Under the pieces are notes generated by a model, which was not told the DNA's origin, did not search any database, and saw only the letters and a program-made list of their open reading frames with translations. The translations under genes and the position numbers were made by a program. Of a stretch of DNA of 64,000 nt, positions 25,068 to 34,506 are shown one piece after another. Source of the stretch: Natranaerobius thermophilus JW/NM-WN-LF (GTDB lineage: Bacteria; Bacillota; Natranaerobiia; Natranaerobiales; Natranaerobiaceae); contig NC_010718.1 in NCBI RefSeq assembly GCF_000020005.1, positions 2,190,001-2,254,000 on the forward strand, written 5' to 3'. Within the stretch, counting starts at the first letter, position 1, and the number at the start of each line of letters is the position of its first letter.

Positions 25068-25655
25068 CTATCCATCATCATCAGCTTCTTGATTATCCTG
25101 TGATTCATCTTCCCATTCTAATACAGTTACGTCCAGCTCACCATTTATATTAAAATAGTAAGCTCCTTCTCCTTCAGTTAAAGAGTCTAACTCAAGCTGT
25201 TCATGATGTGTATTAGTTTCTAATTCCTGTAAAAATACCATCACATCAAAAACTGTATTTGCATATCCACTTATGCTTATCTCCTCTGGTTCAGCAGCAG
25301 TATACTCTTCCAACCAAAGCCCCTGGGGCATATTTTGGGATAATTCTTCAAAGTGTTGAGACCAGCTGATATGACCACTTTCGAGTTTTTCGATCCGTTC
25401 GGTTTTTAATTCATATTCTTCTTTCATTTCGCCTAAATTATCGTAATCCTCAAGTTCTGTCATCAAGTTTTGTTCAAGCTGTTCAAGCTGTTCCAATCTA
25501 TTTTCCAGGCTAGCAAGTTCTTGCTGCATGAGGCCAAAGCCCATCCCTAAAAGGCCTAGAAAACCTACTAATATTATTATTAAAAAAAGTTGATACCAGT
25601 TTATTTGATCTCTTGTTTTGTATTCGGGAAGGCGCAGGTCCGGCTTAATTGTCAT
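25068..25655 (-). CDS. pilN: Type IV pilus assembly protein PilN-like
   Basis: 195 residues. A short cytoplasmic segment with a PilM-contacting motif near the N-terminus (IKPDLRLPEY) is followed by a membrane helix (WYQLFLIIILVGFLGLLGMGF), a coiled coil (LENRLEQLEQLEQNLMTELED) and a small C-terminal alpha/beta domain (LEEYTAAEPEEISISGYA). ATG at 25655 shares ATGA with the pilM stop, a 4-bp overlap, and has the SD GGAGGTG 6 nt upstream; the upstream GTG at 25664 is therefore less likely. It acts in the membrane platform with PilM and PilO. Confidence 0.85.
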   Translation of the reverse strand: MTIKPDLRLPEYKTRDQINWYQLFLIIILVGFLGLLGMGFGLMQQELASLENRLEQLEQLEQNLMTELEDYDNLGEMKEEYELKTERIEKLESGHISWSQHFEELSQNMPQGLWLEEYTAAEPEEISISGYANTVFDVMVFLQELETNTHHEQLELDSLTEGEGAYYFNINGELDVTVLEWEDESQDNQEADDDG

Positions 25656-26695
25656 TTCGTCCACCTCCGTAAGGCCAAGCCAGTAGCAATACTAGCCATC
25701 ATACCTTCAGTTACAAGTTCTCCCCTGGATTTAATGTGCTTGAAAGGATTAACTATCTCTGGGGTAGTACCTAGGTTTTCCCTAATATAATCTAACAGGC
25801 CTTTCATTCGCCAACCTCCGCCAGTAACATATAATTGTTCTGGATCACCCTTGGACAGTTTTTGTGAATTTACATATTCTACCGATCTTGCTATTTCTCT
25901 TAGTAAGTCTTGGGCTTGTCCTAGAACACTATTATATTCTAAGTAATTAACCTGATCTTTGTTTTGTTCCGCTTCTTGGAAGCTAATACCTGCTTCCTGG
26001 GAAATAGCCTTGGTAAAATCCATTCCACCAATAGAAATGTTTCTGGAAAACACATAGTTATTTTTTTTAGTAAATAATAAAGTTGTGCCACCCGCTCCCA
26101 TATCTAGAGTTAAAGTCAAATGACCATCTACCTTCCCTGAAAAGTTATCCTTGTTATGTGTTTCCAAAAAATCAACTAGCCTTTTCAAGGAAAAAACTTC
26201 TACATCTAAGGCTTTTAATTTAATTCCAGCAGTCTCGCAAACTTCATGGTATTTGTTTATTAAGTCTTTTCTCGCAGCCAAAAGTAAGACTGTGATTCCG
26301 TGTTCATCTTGTTTTAGGATATGCCAATCAACATTAGCCTGGTTTTTGGGCATCATAATATAATTATCTGCCTCATAGTCAACCGCCTGAGCTAATTCCG
26401 ATTGGGGCATAGGAGGGAATGAGATAGTTCTGATAACTACATCGTCATTTTTTATTGCTAAATAAGCATTTTTATTTTTTATTTTGTATTTATCCAGACA
26501 TTCTCGCAGATACTGTCCAATTTGCTCTCCCTGATTATCCCCTTCATCATCTTGGGGTACCGAAAATTCTTCGATAGTGAATCTTTTGAGTACAAACTTA
26601 GACCGCAATTTACTTAGTTCAACTATTTTAATACTGGATCTTCCTAAGTCTATTCCCAGTGGTACCTGTTCAGGAATCAACTTTCCCCTTAACAT
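25652..26695 (-). CDS. pilM: Type IV pilus actin-like protein PilM
   Basis: 347 residues with the actin/FtsA ATPase fold. Phosphate-1 is GIDLGRSSIKIVELS near residue 15, the second nucleotide loop is TLTLDMGAGGTTLLFTKKN near 200, and the adenosine loop is LYVTGGGWRMKGLLDYI near 295. It sits in the cytoplasm and connects PilN to the motor proteins. ATG at 26695 follows GGGGGAC. A longer frame to 26791 encodes a Cys/Trp-rich tail without SD that would overlap nothing useful. It is 58 bp downstream of pilC. Confidence 0.9.
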   Translation of the reverse strand: MLRGKLIPEQVPLGIDLGRSSIKIVELSKLRSKFVLKRFTIEEFSVPQDDEGDNQGEQIGQYLRECLDKYKIKNKNAYLAIKNDDVVIRTISFPPMPQSELAQAVDYEADNYIMMPKNQANVDWHILKQDEHGITVLLLAARKDLINKYHEVCETAGIKLKALDVEVFSLKRLVDFLETHNKDNFSGKVDGHLTLTLDMGAGGTTLLFTKKNNYVFSRNISIGGMDFTKAISQEAGISFQEAEQNKDQVNYLEYNSVLGQAQDLLREIARSVEYVNSQKLSKGDPEQLYVTGGGWRMKGLLDYIRENLGTTPEIVNPFKHIKSRGELVTEGMMASIATGLALRRWTK

Positions 26696-26753
26696 TTGAA
26701 GTCCCCCAATCTTATCGAAACAATACATTGAACAATTACTCGAGTTATGTATT

Positions 26754-27968
26754 TTAATAAATTTGCCACATTTCCACCATAGGTAATACAACTGCCAGTA
26801 CTATCACAGCTACTACAACCATTAAAATTAAAATCATTACCGGCTCTATCAGGGCACTGAGCCTGTCCAGAGTATAACTACTTTCCTGTTCATAAAAATC
26901 AGCTACTTTATCCATCATCTCTTCAATTGCTCCCGTTTCCTCACCTACAGACATCATCTTGCTCACAAGAGGCGGAAATAACTCACTTTCCTCAAAGGGT
27001 TTTGACATGGTCTGTCCCTGTTCTATATTATCCACGGCCTCATCTAAGACTTTTTCCATTAACTTATTTCCAATAGTTTTTTTAACTAATCCTAAAGCAT
27101 CCATTAAAGTAATTCCACTGCCAATCAGAGTAGTTAAAATACGAGAAAACCTGGCTATAATAACTTTTTTGCTAACTCCTCCCAGTACTGGTAAAGTTAA
27201 TTTTGCCTTGTCATATAAATATTTTCCTCCATCGGTATTCAAGAGATAATAGCCAGCTAAACTTAGGACAATTAAAATTATTAATAACCATTGTATATTG
27301 GCCCTTAAAGCTTTTCCAGTAAATAACATAATTTCAGTTAATAACGGAAGCTCTACGTCCATTCCTGCGAAAATCCCTGCAAATTCGGGCAGTACATAAG
27401 TCACTAAAAAATATACAACTAAGAAGGCCACTCCTAAAAGTATTACGGGATACGTCATGGCACTTTTGATTTTTTCCAAAAGCTGATGTTCCTTCTCATA
27501 GTGAACTGCCATTCGTTCCAAAACGTCCTCAAGGGCACCAGCTTCTTCACCAGCACTGATCATATTAACAAATAATTCGGGAAACACATCTTTTTGTTCG
27601 TGAAACGATTCGGCCAGGCTATTACCACCTCTCAAACTTTCTGTCACATTCACCAGGCCTCGAGACAATTTTTTGCTATCCATCTGCTCTGACAAAGACT
27701 CTAAACTATCTAACACTGTAACCCCGGCTTTGATCATAGTGGCAAACTGCCTAGAAAAAATCATCAGGTCCCTGGAAGCTACAGGTTTTTGAAAATATTT
27801 TTTCAGATTACTAAAACTGAATTCTTTACCTGTCTGTTTAATTTCAACTATGTAAAGCTGATCTGATTTTAATTCTTGTATTAAGCTTTGACGGTCCTCA
27901 GTTTCTTGACTACCCTTGATCAGGTTTCCACTTGGATCCCTGGCTTTATATGAATATTTTGGGGTCAT
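26754..27968 (-). CDS. pilC: Type IV pilus platform protein PilC (GspF family)
   Basis: 404 residues with two T2SSF domains. Each has FSRQFATMIKAGVTVLDSLESL or its second-copy counterpart ARFSRILTTLIGSGITLMDALGLV, followed by SAGEEAGALEDVLERMA or SVGEETGAIEEMMDKVA. Membrane helices are at about 165-185, 215-235 and 370-395 (VMILILMVVVAVIVLAVVL). It is the integral membrane platform on which PilB and PilT act. ATG at 27968 with GAGGTGA is preferred over GTG at 27977. Confidence 0.93.
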   Translation of the reverse strand: MTPKYSYKARDPSGNLIKGSQETEDRQSLIQELKSDQLYIVEIKQTGKEFSFSNLKKYFQKPVASRDLMIFSRQFATMIKAGVTVLDSLESLSEQMDSKKLSRGLVNVTESLRGGNSLAESFHEQKDVFPELFVNMISAGEEAGALEDVLERMAVHYEKEHQLLEKIKSAMTYPVILLGVAFLVVYFLVTYVLPEFAGIFAGMDVELPLLTEIMLFTGKALRANIQWLLIILIVLSLAGYYLLNTDGGKYLYDKAKLTLPVLGGVSKKVIIARFSRILTTLIGSGITLMDALGLVKKTIGNKLMEKVLDEAVDNIEQGQTMSKPFEESELFPPLVSKMMSVGEETGAIEEMMDKVADFYEQESSYTLDRLSALIEPVMILILMVVVAVIVLAVVLPMVEMWQIY

Positions 27969-28006
27969 CTGATTCACCTCAATAATTGATAGTCACTAAA
28001 TTTATA

Positions 28007-28084
28007 CTGTGTTAAATATGTAATATCAACCCTACAGAATTCGTTCAATCCAAGAGTTCAACAACAACGGAATATACAAGAGAC
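28007..28084 (-). repeat. Dispersed palindromic repeat, copy H (degenerate)
   Basis: CTGTGTTAAATATGTAATATC at the left and GTTCAACAACAAC-x3-ATATA at the right match the ends of copy F in the same orientation. The middle is different. It lies between pilT and pilC. Confidence 0.45.
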
Positions 28085-28110
28085 TAATTTTAAGTTCACC
28101 TTGGCTGATT

Positions 28111-29157
28111 TTATTTTAGCTTTCCCTTGGCTGGTAAACTTTTTTCCATAGTAGCTTCTGTTATAAGTCCATTTTGAAACAAATCTTTAACTGCACTTTC
28201 CATAGTCTGCATGCCTAATTTTGCCCCAGTTTGCATTTGAGAATAGATCTGATATGTTTTACCTTCCCTAATTAAATTTTTAATACCAGAAGTCGAAACA
28301 AGACACTCCAATGCAGCAACGCGGCCGCCTTGTGACTTGGGAAGCAGTTGTTGTGCCAAAATGCCTTTCAGAGTACCTGCCAATTGAACTCTAATTTGAT
28401 TCTGTTGATGTGGTGGAAAAACATCCACGATTCTATCAATGGTTTGAGGGGCATCTACTGTATGTAAAGTTGTCAATACTAAATGACCAGTTTCCGCTGC
28501 CGTAATGGCAGTTTGGATAGTTTCCCTGTCCCGCATCTCTCCAACAAGGATTACATCGGGATCTTGTCGTAAAGCCGCTCTCAAAGCCCCAGCGTAACCA
28601 GCTGAATCACTACCGATTTCCCGTTGATTGATTATACTTTGATTGTGATTATGCAAATATTCAATAGGATCTTCCAGAGTAACAACATGACAAGTTCGGT
28701 TTTTATTGATTTCATCTATCATGGCAGCTAAAGTCGTAGATTTACCGCTACCGGTAGCCCCGGTAACCACTACTAAACCCCTATTTTCCTGGGCAAGACT
28801 CTTTACAATAGGAGGGAGGCCTAATTCCTCTAGATTGGGAACCCGAGAAGAAATAACACGACAAGAAATTCCGTACGTATTTCTCTGCAGAAAGACATTG
28901 ATTCTAAACCTACCAGTACCCGGTATGCTATAGGATAGATCTGTTTCACCTAATTCCGATGTTAAGGCATCTATTCCCTTGACAGCCAGAACTTCCTTGG
29001 CCATCTTTTCAGTCAATTCGGGACTGAATTTATCATATGACAGGGGAAAAAGTTCTCCATCTTTACGTATTATAGGAGGGGATTCAACTGTTACGTGCAG
29101 ATCAGAGGCCCCTTGAGAAACCGCCTGAGATAACAGCTCATCTATAGTTATATTCAA
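28111..29157 (-). CDS. pilT: Pilus retraction ATPase PilT
   Basis: 348 residues of the secretion-ATPase fold: Walker A GATGSGKSTTLAAM, Asp box (VVTLEDPIEYLH), Walker B (DVILVGEMRDRETI), His box (GHLVLTTLHTVDAPQTIDRI) and the PilT-type AIRAS-like region replaced by AALECLVSTSGIKNLIREGKTYQI. The N-terminal PAS-like domain starts LSQAVSQGASDLHVT. It depolymerises pili for twitching or DNA uptake. TTG at 29157 follows GAGGAGAG. Upstream is pilB, downstream pilC. Confidence 0.93.
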   Translation of the reverse strand: MNITIDELLSQAVSQGASDLHVTVESPPIIRKDGELFPLSYDKFSPELTEKMAKEVLAVKGIDALTSELGETDLSYSIPGTGRFRINVFLQRNTYGISCRVISSRVPNLEELGLPPIVKSLAQENRGLVVVTGATGSGKSTTLAAMIDEINKNRTCHVVTLEDPIEYLHNHNQSIINQREIGSDSAGYAGALRAALRQDPDVILVGEMRDRETIQTAITAAETGHLVLTTLHTVDAPQTIDRIVDVFPPHQQNQIRVQLAGTLKGILAQQLLPKSQGGRVAALECLVSTSGIKNLIREGKTYQIYSQMQTGAKLGMQTMESAVKDLFQNGLITEATMEKSLPAKGKLK

Positions 29158-29276
29158 TTTGGATCACTCTCCTCTTGGAAGACATAAATCAAATCTGCGC
29201 AGTGATTCAATAATTATCGATAAATTCAATTATTAGTCGATGAATCAATATTATTCATAAGTCGACGATGAGTTAT

Positions 29277-30992
29277 TTAGAGATGGCTTTCCTGATGAAA
29301 GGTAGCTCTAATAACTTCTTCCATAGTTGTGATACCCTGACTGACTTTAGAAATGGCGTTTTCGATTAAATATGAAAAACCTCTTTTACGAGCTTCCTCT
29401 GTCAGTTCTCTTTCAGAAGCTTCTCTAGCTAGCATATCTTTTAAAGTTTTATCAAGTATCAATAGTTCATGAATTGCAGTCCGACCTTTATAACCAGTAT
29501 TATTACAGTTGGTACAGCCTTTACCTTTATAAAGGGTATCCACCTGTTCCCCCGAGTAACGGTGATATATTTCTTGTTCCTCGGCCGTGGGGCTGTATTC
29601 AATTTTGCAATTGGAACAGATTATCCTTACCAACCTCTGGGATAATACTCCTTCCACAGCAGAGCTAACTAAAAAAGGCGGGATTCCCATATCCACTAGC
29701 CTGGAAAGGGTGGCAATCGCATTATTAGTATGTAATGTAGAAAACACTAAATGTCCTGTCAGGGCCGATCTAATTGCAATTTGAGCAGTTTCTAAGTCTC
29801 TGATTTCCCCTACCATGATGATATCCGGATCTTGACGTAAAATAGCTCTTAAACCGTTTGCGAAGGTCAATCCACCTTTTTCATTGGTTTGAACTTGATT
29901 AATCCCTTCAATCTGATATTCCACTGGATCCTCTATAGTAATTATATTTTTCTCGGAACTGTTTATCCGGTTGAGGGAAGAATAGAGAGTAGTAGTTTTA
30001 CCACATCCAGTAGGGCCGGTAACCAAAACCATCCCGGCACTGTTTTTCAATAATCCTTGATAGAGCTTAAAATTATCCTGTTGAAACCCCAATTTATCCA
30101 GTGAAAAAATCACTTTATCTTTATGAAGCAAGCGGATCACTACTTTTTCACCGTAAATTGTCGGTAAAGTAGATACCCTTAAGTCAATTTCATGTCCTCC
30201 TATATTATAATTGCTCCTACCATCTTGGGGGATTCTTTTTTTTGTAATGTCCATACCAGCCATAATTTTCACACGACTGATCAACAGATCTTTAGCATAC
30301 CGGGGAGGAGTTGCCACATTATGCAAGACTCCATCTATTCGGTACCGTATCTGCATCCCCTGTTTAGTAGGTTCAATATGTATATCACTAGCACCCTGCT
30401 CGTATGCTTGAGACACTAAAGAATTGACCACTTTGACAACAGGTGCATTAGTTTCTAGATTTGATAACTCTTCTTCTTCAGTTGCAGCTATTTCACTTTC
30501 TGCCTCTTCCTCGGCTGAGCCTTCAATTTCTTCTATAGCTTTTTCAACAGAATCCTGGATTCCAAAGTGACGGTTAATCTCACCTTCGATTTCTCGAGGA
30601 GATGCTATAACAGGCTCAACTTCCATACCGGTAGCCATTTTGACGTCATCAATAGCAACCACATTTAAAGGGTCACCCATGGCCAGTACTAATTTTCCAC
30701 TTCTATTATCTATGGGAAGCACTTGATACCGTTCTGCTAAATAGGCAGGAATGAGTGTAGCAGTTTCTCTATTGGTATCGTATTGGGACAGGGATACATG
30801 GGGTATTCCAAGTTGGAATTCCAATACTTCAATAATCTCTTCTTCTGTAATTATTCCCAGATCTACCAGGCTAGCCCCTAACTTTTGTCCTGACTTATTT
30901 TGATGGTCAAGGGCTTGTTTTAAGTCTTCTTCGGTGATAGCACCGCTTTCCAACAACAAATCCCCTAATCTTTGTTTCTTCTGACGAAACAC
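29277..30992 (-). CDS. pilB: Pilus extension ATPase PilB with tandem c-di-GMP-type MshEN motif
   Basis: 571 residues. The N-terminal MshEN region has two consecutive RLG/LG motifs (RLGDLLLESGAITEEDL...ALDHQ at about 8-31 and LGASLVDLGIITEEEI...LEFQ at about 38-60), the paired motif known in MshE and clostridial PilB to bind c-di-GMP. The motor domain has Walker A VTGPTGCGKTTTLYSS, DPVEYQIEG, Walker B DIIMVGEIRDLETA and THLHT-type STLHTNNAIATLSRL. A zinc site with four Cys (ICSNC and CTNCNNTGYKGR) follows. GTG at 30992 has AGAGGTGG upstream. It polymerises the pilus. Confidence 0.95.
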   Translation of the reverse strand: MFRQKKQRLGDLLLESGAITEEDLKQALDHQNKSGQKLGASLVDLGIITEEEIIEVLEFQLGIPHVSLSQYDTNRETATLIPAYLAERYQVLPIDNRSGKLVLAMGDPLNVVAIDDVKMATGMEVEPVIASPREIEGEINRHFGIQDSVEKAIEEIEGSAEEEAESEIAATEEEELSNLETNAPVVKVVNSLVSQAYEQGASDIHIEPTKQGMQIRYRIDGVLHNVATPPRYAKDLLISRVKIMAGMDITKKRIPQDGRSNYNIGGHEIDLRVSTLPTIYGEKVVIRLLHKDKVIFSLDKLGFQQDNFKLYQGLLKNSAGMVLVTGPTGCGKTTTLYSSLNRINSSEKNIITIEDPVEYQIEGINQVQTNEKGGLTFANGLRAILRQDPDIIMVGEIRDLETAQIAIRSALTGHLVFSTLHTNNAIATLSRLVDMGIPPFLVSSAVEGVLSQRLVRIICSNCKIEYSPTAEEQEIYHRYSGEQVDTLYKGKGCTNCNNTGYKGRTAIHELLILDKTLKDMLAREASERELTEEARKRGFSYLIENAISKVSQGITTMEEVIRATFHQESHL

Positions 30993-31045
30993 TTAACTAG
31001 CCACCTCTTTCAAAAATAAAATTAGTTATACTTACTATCTTTTCA

Positions 31046-31597
31046 TTATAATTGATAACTCAAAGCCCTGTAAATACTGTATAGTATACTAGCCAGCAGA
31101 GTTATCAATATAAATAAGTCTATTACAGGAGAGATTACAACCACATTAACGGTGACCGAAATTCCCACAACCAGTACCGAAACTAGAATTGTTATCAAAC
31201 CCACACCAAGGAATCGTTTGATTATAGGATAGAGTAATTTTGTATTGATACTCTGATAGTCCTTGTCTTCGGAAAGAAACTTCTTGTTAACTATTGAAAA
31301 GATATAACCCAGCTCCAAAACTATATATATTGTAATGCCAATCAAAACTCCATAAAAATATTCTGTGCCAGTTTCTTCAACAGTTGTAATTAGTATAAAA
31401 TATGCCAATCCAAAAATTACAGCTGTCAACTGAAAATATAAGAATTCACCGGCTCTAACACCTTGATATAATAATAGACCTATTATAAAGGTGAAAACTA
31501 GCCAGTAGACTGAATGAATTACTACAGGATACAATCCTACTGCAATTCCCAGTACAGGGAGCATCAACTTTAGTGAACTCATATTTATTAATTTCAT
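31046..31597 (-). CDS. Polytopic membrane protein of unknown function
   Basis: 183 residues with about five to six hydrophobic segments and short loops (for example MLPVLGIAVGLYPVVI, VFTFIIGLLLYQGV, FGLAYFILITTV, VLIGITIYIVLELGYIF, FLGVGLITILVSVLVVGISVTV). No recognised domain. ATGA overlap (31594-31597) with the DUF58 gene stop shows it is the last gene of the MoxR-DUF58 operon, so it probably works with them. Confidence 0.65.
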   Translation of the reverse strand: MKLINMSSLKLMLPVLGIAVGLYPVVIHSVYWLVFTFIIGLLLYQGVRAGEFLYFQLTAVIFGLAYFILITTVEETGTEYFYGVLIGITIYIVLELGYIFSIVNKKFLSEDKDYQSINTKLLYPIIKRFLGVGLITILVSVLVVGISVTVNVVVISPVIDLFILITLLASILYSIYRALSYQL

Positions 31598-32889
31598 TTC
31601 AAATCACCACTCTGGGATAAAGCCATAGACCCTCTACGCTGTCCTTTAACTTCCATTCTAGACAAAACATGTCCTAATCTTTCCCCTTTAGTCTCTACCA
31701 CAGAGGCACCTAAGTTTTTTAAAGTATTAATTCTAGATTCGTGTTTCATCTTCCAAATATCTTTAGCAACTTGAGAGTTAGAGTCATCACCTAATTCATC
31801 GTTTAGCATCTCAAAAGGGGATATATAAATAAGTACAAGTTGAAACCCTCTAGATGCCAAGTCTAAAAACATATTATAGGCCCTGTCATCACAAAGATTC
31901 GTAAAACCGTAAACTATTCCCTGGGGTGGCAAAATAAAACGCGGTATCTTTGTGACCTGTCTCGCCACATAACTATAAGATTTTCGTAAAGCTGCTAGTT
32001 GGCGAAGGATGGTTTTCAATTGGGCTTCTCCACTTTGAGGCAAAGTTGTCTTGATAGTTCCATCGTAAATAATCAAACCCACCCGATCTTTTCTCTCAAT
32101 ATAATTATATGCCAAGCTGGCTGCCCCGCGGGCGCACTGGTGTAAGTAATCTTTTTCATCAGTCTTGACCTGTGTGAGACAGTCTATCAGTAGGATTGCA
32201 TCAATATTTCGATCCAAATACCTGTCATTGACCAAAAGGCCTCCCCATTTAAGAGATTTTTTCCAATTAATATGTTTTAAACTGTCTCCATGACGATATT
32301 CTTTAATTTCACTAAACTCCAATCCTTCTCCCATAAAGGATGAGGTGTAATTACCGTGGTATAATCTCGGTTTATTGATTAAATTTACATTTTCTAAAAG
32401 GTCAATTCTGGGAAATACCGTAATTTTTTGCGATTGGGACAAATTTTTAATAACCGAAGTAGTCCCCCAAGGTTCTAACAATTCAACTGAAAGATCTCCC
32501 ATACGATAAATTCCTGGATAATTTTTAGTAGGAAAAGTTAAGCTCAGTTCACGGTCTTCTCCTTGTTCTAAGGAAAGCTGAACTGTCTGGGTAAAATTTT
32601 TACCGGTATTTTCCAATTGACCATGATGAATTAAATTAACCAGTGGAAGAGATTCCTGTGCTTGTAATTGTATCTTTAGATTGATATCATTGCCTTCTAC
32701 TAGCTCGGAGGCTTTGTTGATAACTTTTAAATTTAAATCCCGTTTTTCACTGGCAAACAAAGGAGTACATAAGCTAATAGCTAGAGGTAAACTCATTATG
32801 AAGAATTCTCCTCTACCGGCCAATATACCTAAAAAAACGAATAAGCCAGTTAAGTACAAATATGTACGGGATTTAACTGTTAAAGTCAC
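31594..32889 (-). CDS. DUF58 (von Willebrand-A-like) protein
   Basis: 431 residues. Two membrane helices at the N-terminus (about 8-45) precede a beta-rich extracellular or periplasmic-type region (50-175) and the DUF58 core, with the signature EFSEIKEYRHGDSLKHINWKKSLKWGGLLV near 195, and a vWA-like fold (AILLIDCLTQ). DUF58 proteins are partners of MoxR AAA+ ATPases in maturation of secreted or membrane complexes. GTG at 32889 shares a base with the moxR stop (TAGTG). Confidence 0.88.
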   Translation of the reverse strand: MTLTVKSRTYLYLTGLFVFLGILAGRGEFFIMSLPLAISLCTPLFASEKRDLNLKVINKASELVEGNDINLKIQLQAQESLPLVNLIHHGQLENTGKNFTQTVQLSLEQGEDRELSLTFPTKNYPGIYRMGDLSVELLEPWGTTSVIKNLSQSQKITVFPRIDLLENVNLINKPRLYHGNYTSSFMGEGLEFSEIKEYRHGDSLKHINWKKSLKWGGLLVNDRYLDRNIDAILLIDCLTQVKTDEKDYLHQCARGAASLAYNYIERKDRVGLIIYDGTIKTTLPQSGEAQLKTILRQLAALRKSYSYVARQVTKIPRFILPPQGIVYGFTNLCDDRAYNMFLDLASRGFQLVLIYISPFEMLNDELGDDSNSQVAKDIWKMKHESRINTLKNLGASVVETKGERLGHVLSRMEVKGQRRGSMALSQSGDLK

Positions 32890-33869
32890 TAATCATCTCT
32901 CCTTCCATCAATAGAAGGAGGAGAAACTTTGTTAATGACTTGAGCTAACATATCTTTTAAATCCCATTTTTCTATTCTCGCTTCCGGTGTCAAAATAATA
33001 CGATGAATAAGTGCAGGTATGAAAACTTCCTTAACATCTTCGGGAGTCACAAAGTCCCTTCCGTTCATCATGGCTACAGCCCGACTTAATTTAAAAATTG
33101 CCAGAGAACCTCGTGGTGAAGCACCGACTTCCACCTTATCCAAATCTCTGGTCGCATGTACCAACCTTGATATGTAATTTAAAATATCACCATGTACGAA
33201 AACTTCCTCTACTTGCTCTTGCATCTCTAAAAATTCTTCTCGACTGACTATTGTTGGCAATTCAACTTCATCTTTGGCTCTATGTGCCCGTTTATCTAAA
33301 ATTTCTGTTTCTTCATCAACTGTAGGATAACCAACTTCCAATCTCATGATGAATCTATCCAATTGAGCTTCCGGTAAGGGATAAGTACCATCAAATTCAA
33401 TGGGATTTTGAGTAGCAATAACCAAAAACGGCTTGGTCAGATCATAAGAACTCCCCTCAACTGTAACTGTCCTTTCCTGCATAGCTTCTAATAGAGCCGA
33501 TTGTGTTTTGGGAGTACCCCTATTAACTTCATCAGCCAGTAGTAGACCTGTAAAAATTGGTCCTGGTTTAAACTCAAATTCATTTTTCCCGGCATTATAG
33601 ATATACCCTCCAGTAATATCCCCCGGCAATAAATCCGGTAAAAATTGCACTCTACCAAAATCAAGGTTCATGACTTGTGCAAAGGAGTTGGCAATCATGG
33701 TTTTGGCCACTCCCGGAACGTCTTCAATTAGAATGTGACCATCAGCTAAAAAACCTGTTAAGATATATTTCAATAAATCGTCTTTTCCCACAATCACCTG
33801 GGACAATGTTTCAATTACTGTTTCACATTTGTCTTGAGTTTTCGAAAAATCTTTACTTGGAAAAGCCAT
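32889..33869 (-). CDS. MoxR-family AAA+ ATPase
   Basis: 326 residues: Walker A IEDVPGVAKTMIANSFAQ, Walker B LLADEVNRGTPKTQSALLEAM, sensor-1 FLVIATQNPIEFDGTYPLPEAQLDRF and sensor-2 GASPRGSLAIFKLSRA, all in the MoxR-type order. MoxR proteins act as chaperone-like unfoldases with DUF58/vWA partners encoded beside them. ATG at 33869 has AAGGAGG 13 nt upstream, a somewhat long spacing. Repeat copy C separates it from the preceding gene on the same strand. Confidence 0.93.
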   Translation of the reverse strand: MAFPSKDFSKTQDKCETVIETLSQVIVGKDDLLKYILTGFLADGHILIEDVPGVAKTMIANSFAQVMNLDFGRVQFLPDLLPGDITGGYIYNAGKNEFEFKPGPIFTGLLLADEVNRGTPKTQSALLEAMQERTVTVEGSSYDLTKPFLVIATQNPIEFDGTYPLPEAQLDRFIMRLEVGYPTVDEETEILDKRAHRAKDEVELPTIVSREEFLEMQEQVEEVFVHGDILNYISRLVHATRDLDKVEVGASPRGSLAIFKLSRAVAMMNGRDFVTPEDVKEVFIPALIHRIILTPEARIEKWDLKDMLAQVINKVSPPSIDGRRDD

Positions 33870-33912
33870 AAGATAAATTTTTCCTCCTTCCTTAGGAACT
33901 TTTCTTTTCTAT

Positions 33913-33984
33913 AGACGTTGTTATATTTAGTTGTTGATACTGTAATTTTACAGTTATCAACATTCAAGTTTAATACAGCCTTTC
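33913..33984 (+). repeat. Dispersed palindromic repeat, copy C
   Basis: AGACGTTGTTATATTTAG, GTTGATACTGTAA / TTACAGTTATCAAC, then ATTCAAGTTTAATACAGCC. It sits inside the DUF4129-MoxR gene series and contains the stop codon of the gene at 33970-34506. Confidence 0.8.
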
Positions 33985-34506
33985 TTTATAAAGTTTAGTG
34001 AAAATATCCATGATCTCTTGAAAGGTAGCAGTAGCTTCTCGTTGTTCCTGTTGTTCTCCATTCTCTTGAGGCCAAACTTGATTTTTGAGCTGTTCATTAG
34101 CACCTTCACTAGATACCCAACTGTAAAAATACCTGCGGCTATTTCTGGAAATATTAACTTTCCGCTGCAACTTCAGATATTCCTCGGGAACAATTAGCCG
34201 TGGTGCTTCATCTTTGCTCCCTAGCCTGAATTTTCTTTTAGCAAATTCCATTATGGGTTTAATTACAATAGAAAATAACTTTCTAATATCATTAAAAAAA
34301 CTATTTACAGGACTGTAATCAGATTGAAAGAGCCCACTGTAATGATTAACGATATTCTTATACCAGCTTAAAAACCAAAGAGCAGCAAAGATTCTTATTA
34401 GCTCCATTGTGATAGTTCCTCGAATAAAGTAATAAATTGCTGCCATTAAAAGAAATAATAAAACTGGCCCTTTGGTAAAATTATAAATCCGCTTAATCCC
34501 CGTCAT
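33970..34506 (-). CDS. Hypothetical protein of the MoxR/DUF58 cluster
   Basis: 178 residues. Two hydrophobic segments near the N-terminus (VLLFLLMAAIYYFI and IRIFAALWFLSWYK) are followed by a charged, mostly helical C-terminal part (EEYLKLQRKVNISRNSRRYFYSW). No family recognised. It overlaps the DUF4129 gene by 14 bp. Its last codons and TAA (33970-33972) come from repeat copy C, so the original C-terminus may have been longer. Confidence 0.6.
   Translation of the reverse strand: MTGIKRIYNFTKGPVLLFLLMAAIYYFIRGTITMELIRIFAALWFLSWYKNIVNHYSGLFQSDYSPVNSFFNDIRKLFSIVIKPIMEFAKRKFRLGSKDEAPRLIVPEEYLKLQRKVNISRNSRRYFYSWVSSEGANEQLKNQVWPQENGEQQEQREATATFQEIMDIFTKLYKERLY

Noticed and set aside
26696-26791. 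N-terminal extension of PilM to 26791
   Set aside because: No SD; residues are Cys/Trp-rich and unlike PilM, whereas ATG at 26695 has GGGGGAC at a good distance.
18371-31000. c-di-GMP riboswitch in front of the pilin or pilB genes
   Set aside because: No GEMM core such as GCACAGGGCAAACC was seen in the intergenic gaps on the minus strand.
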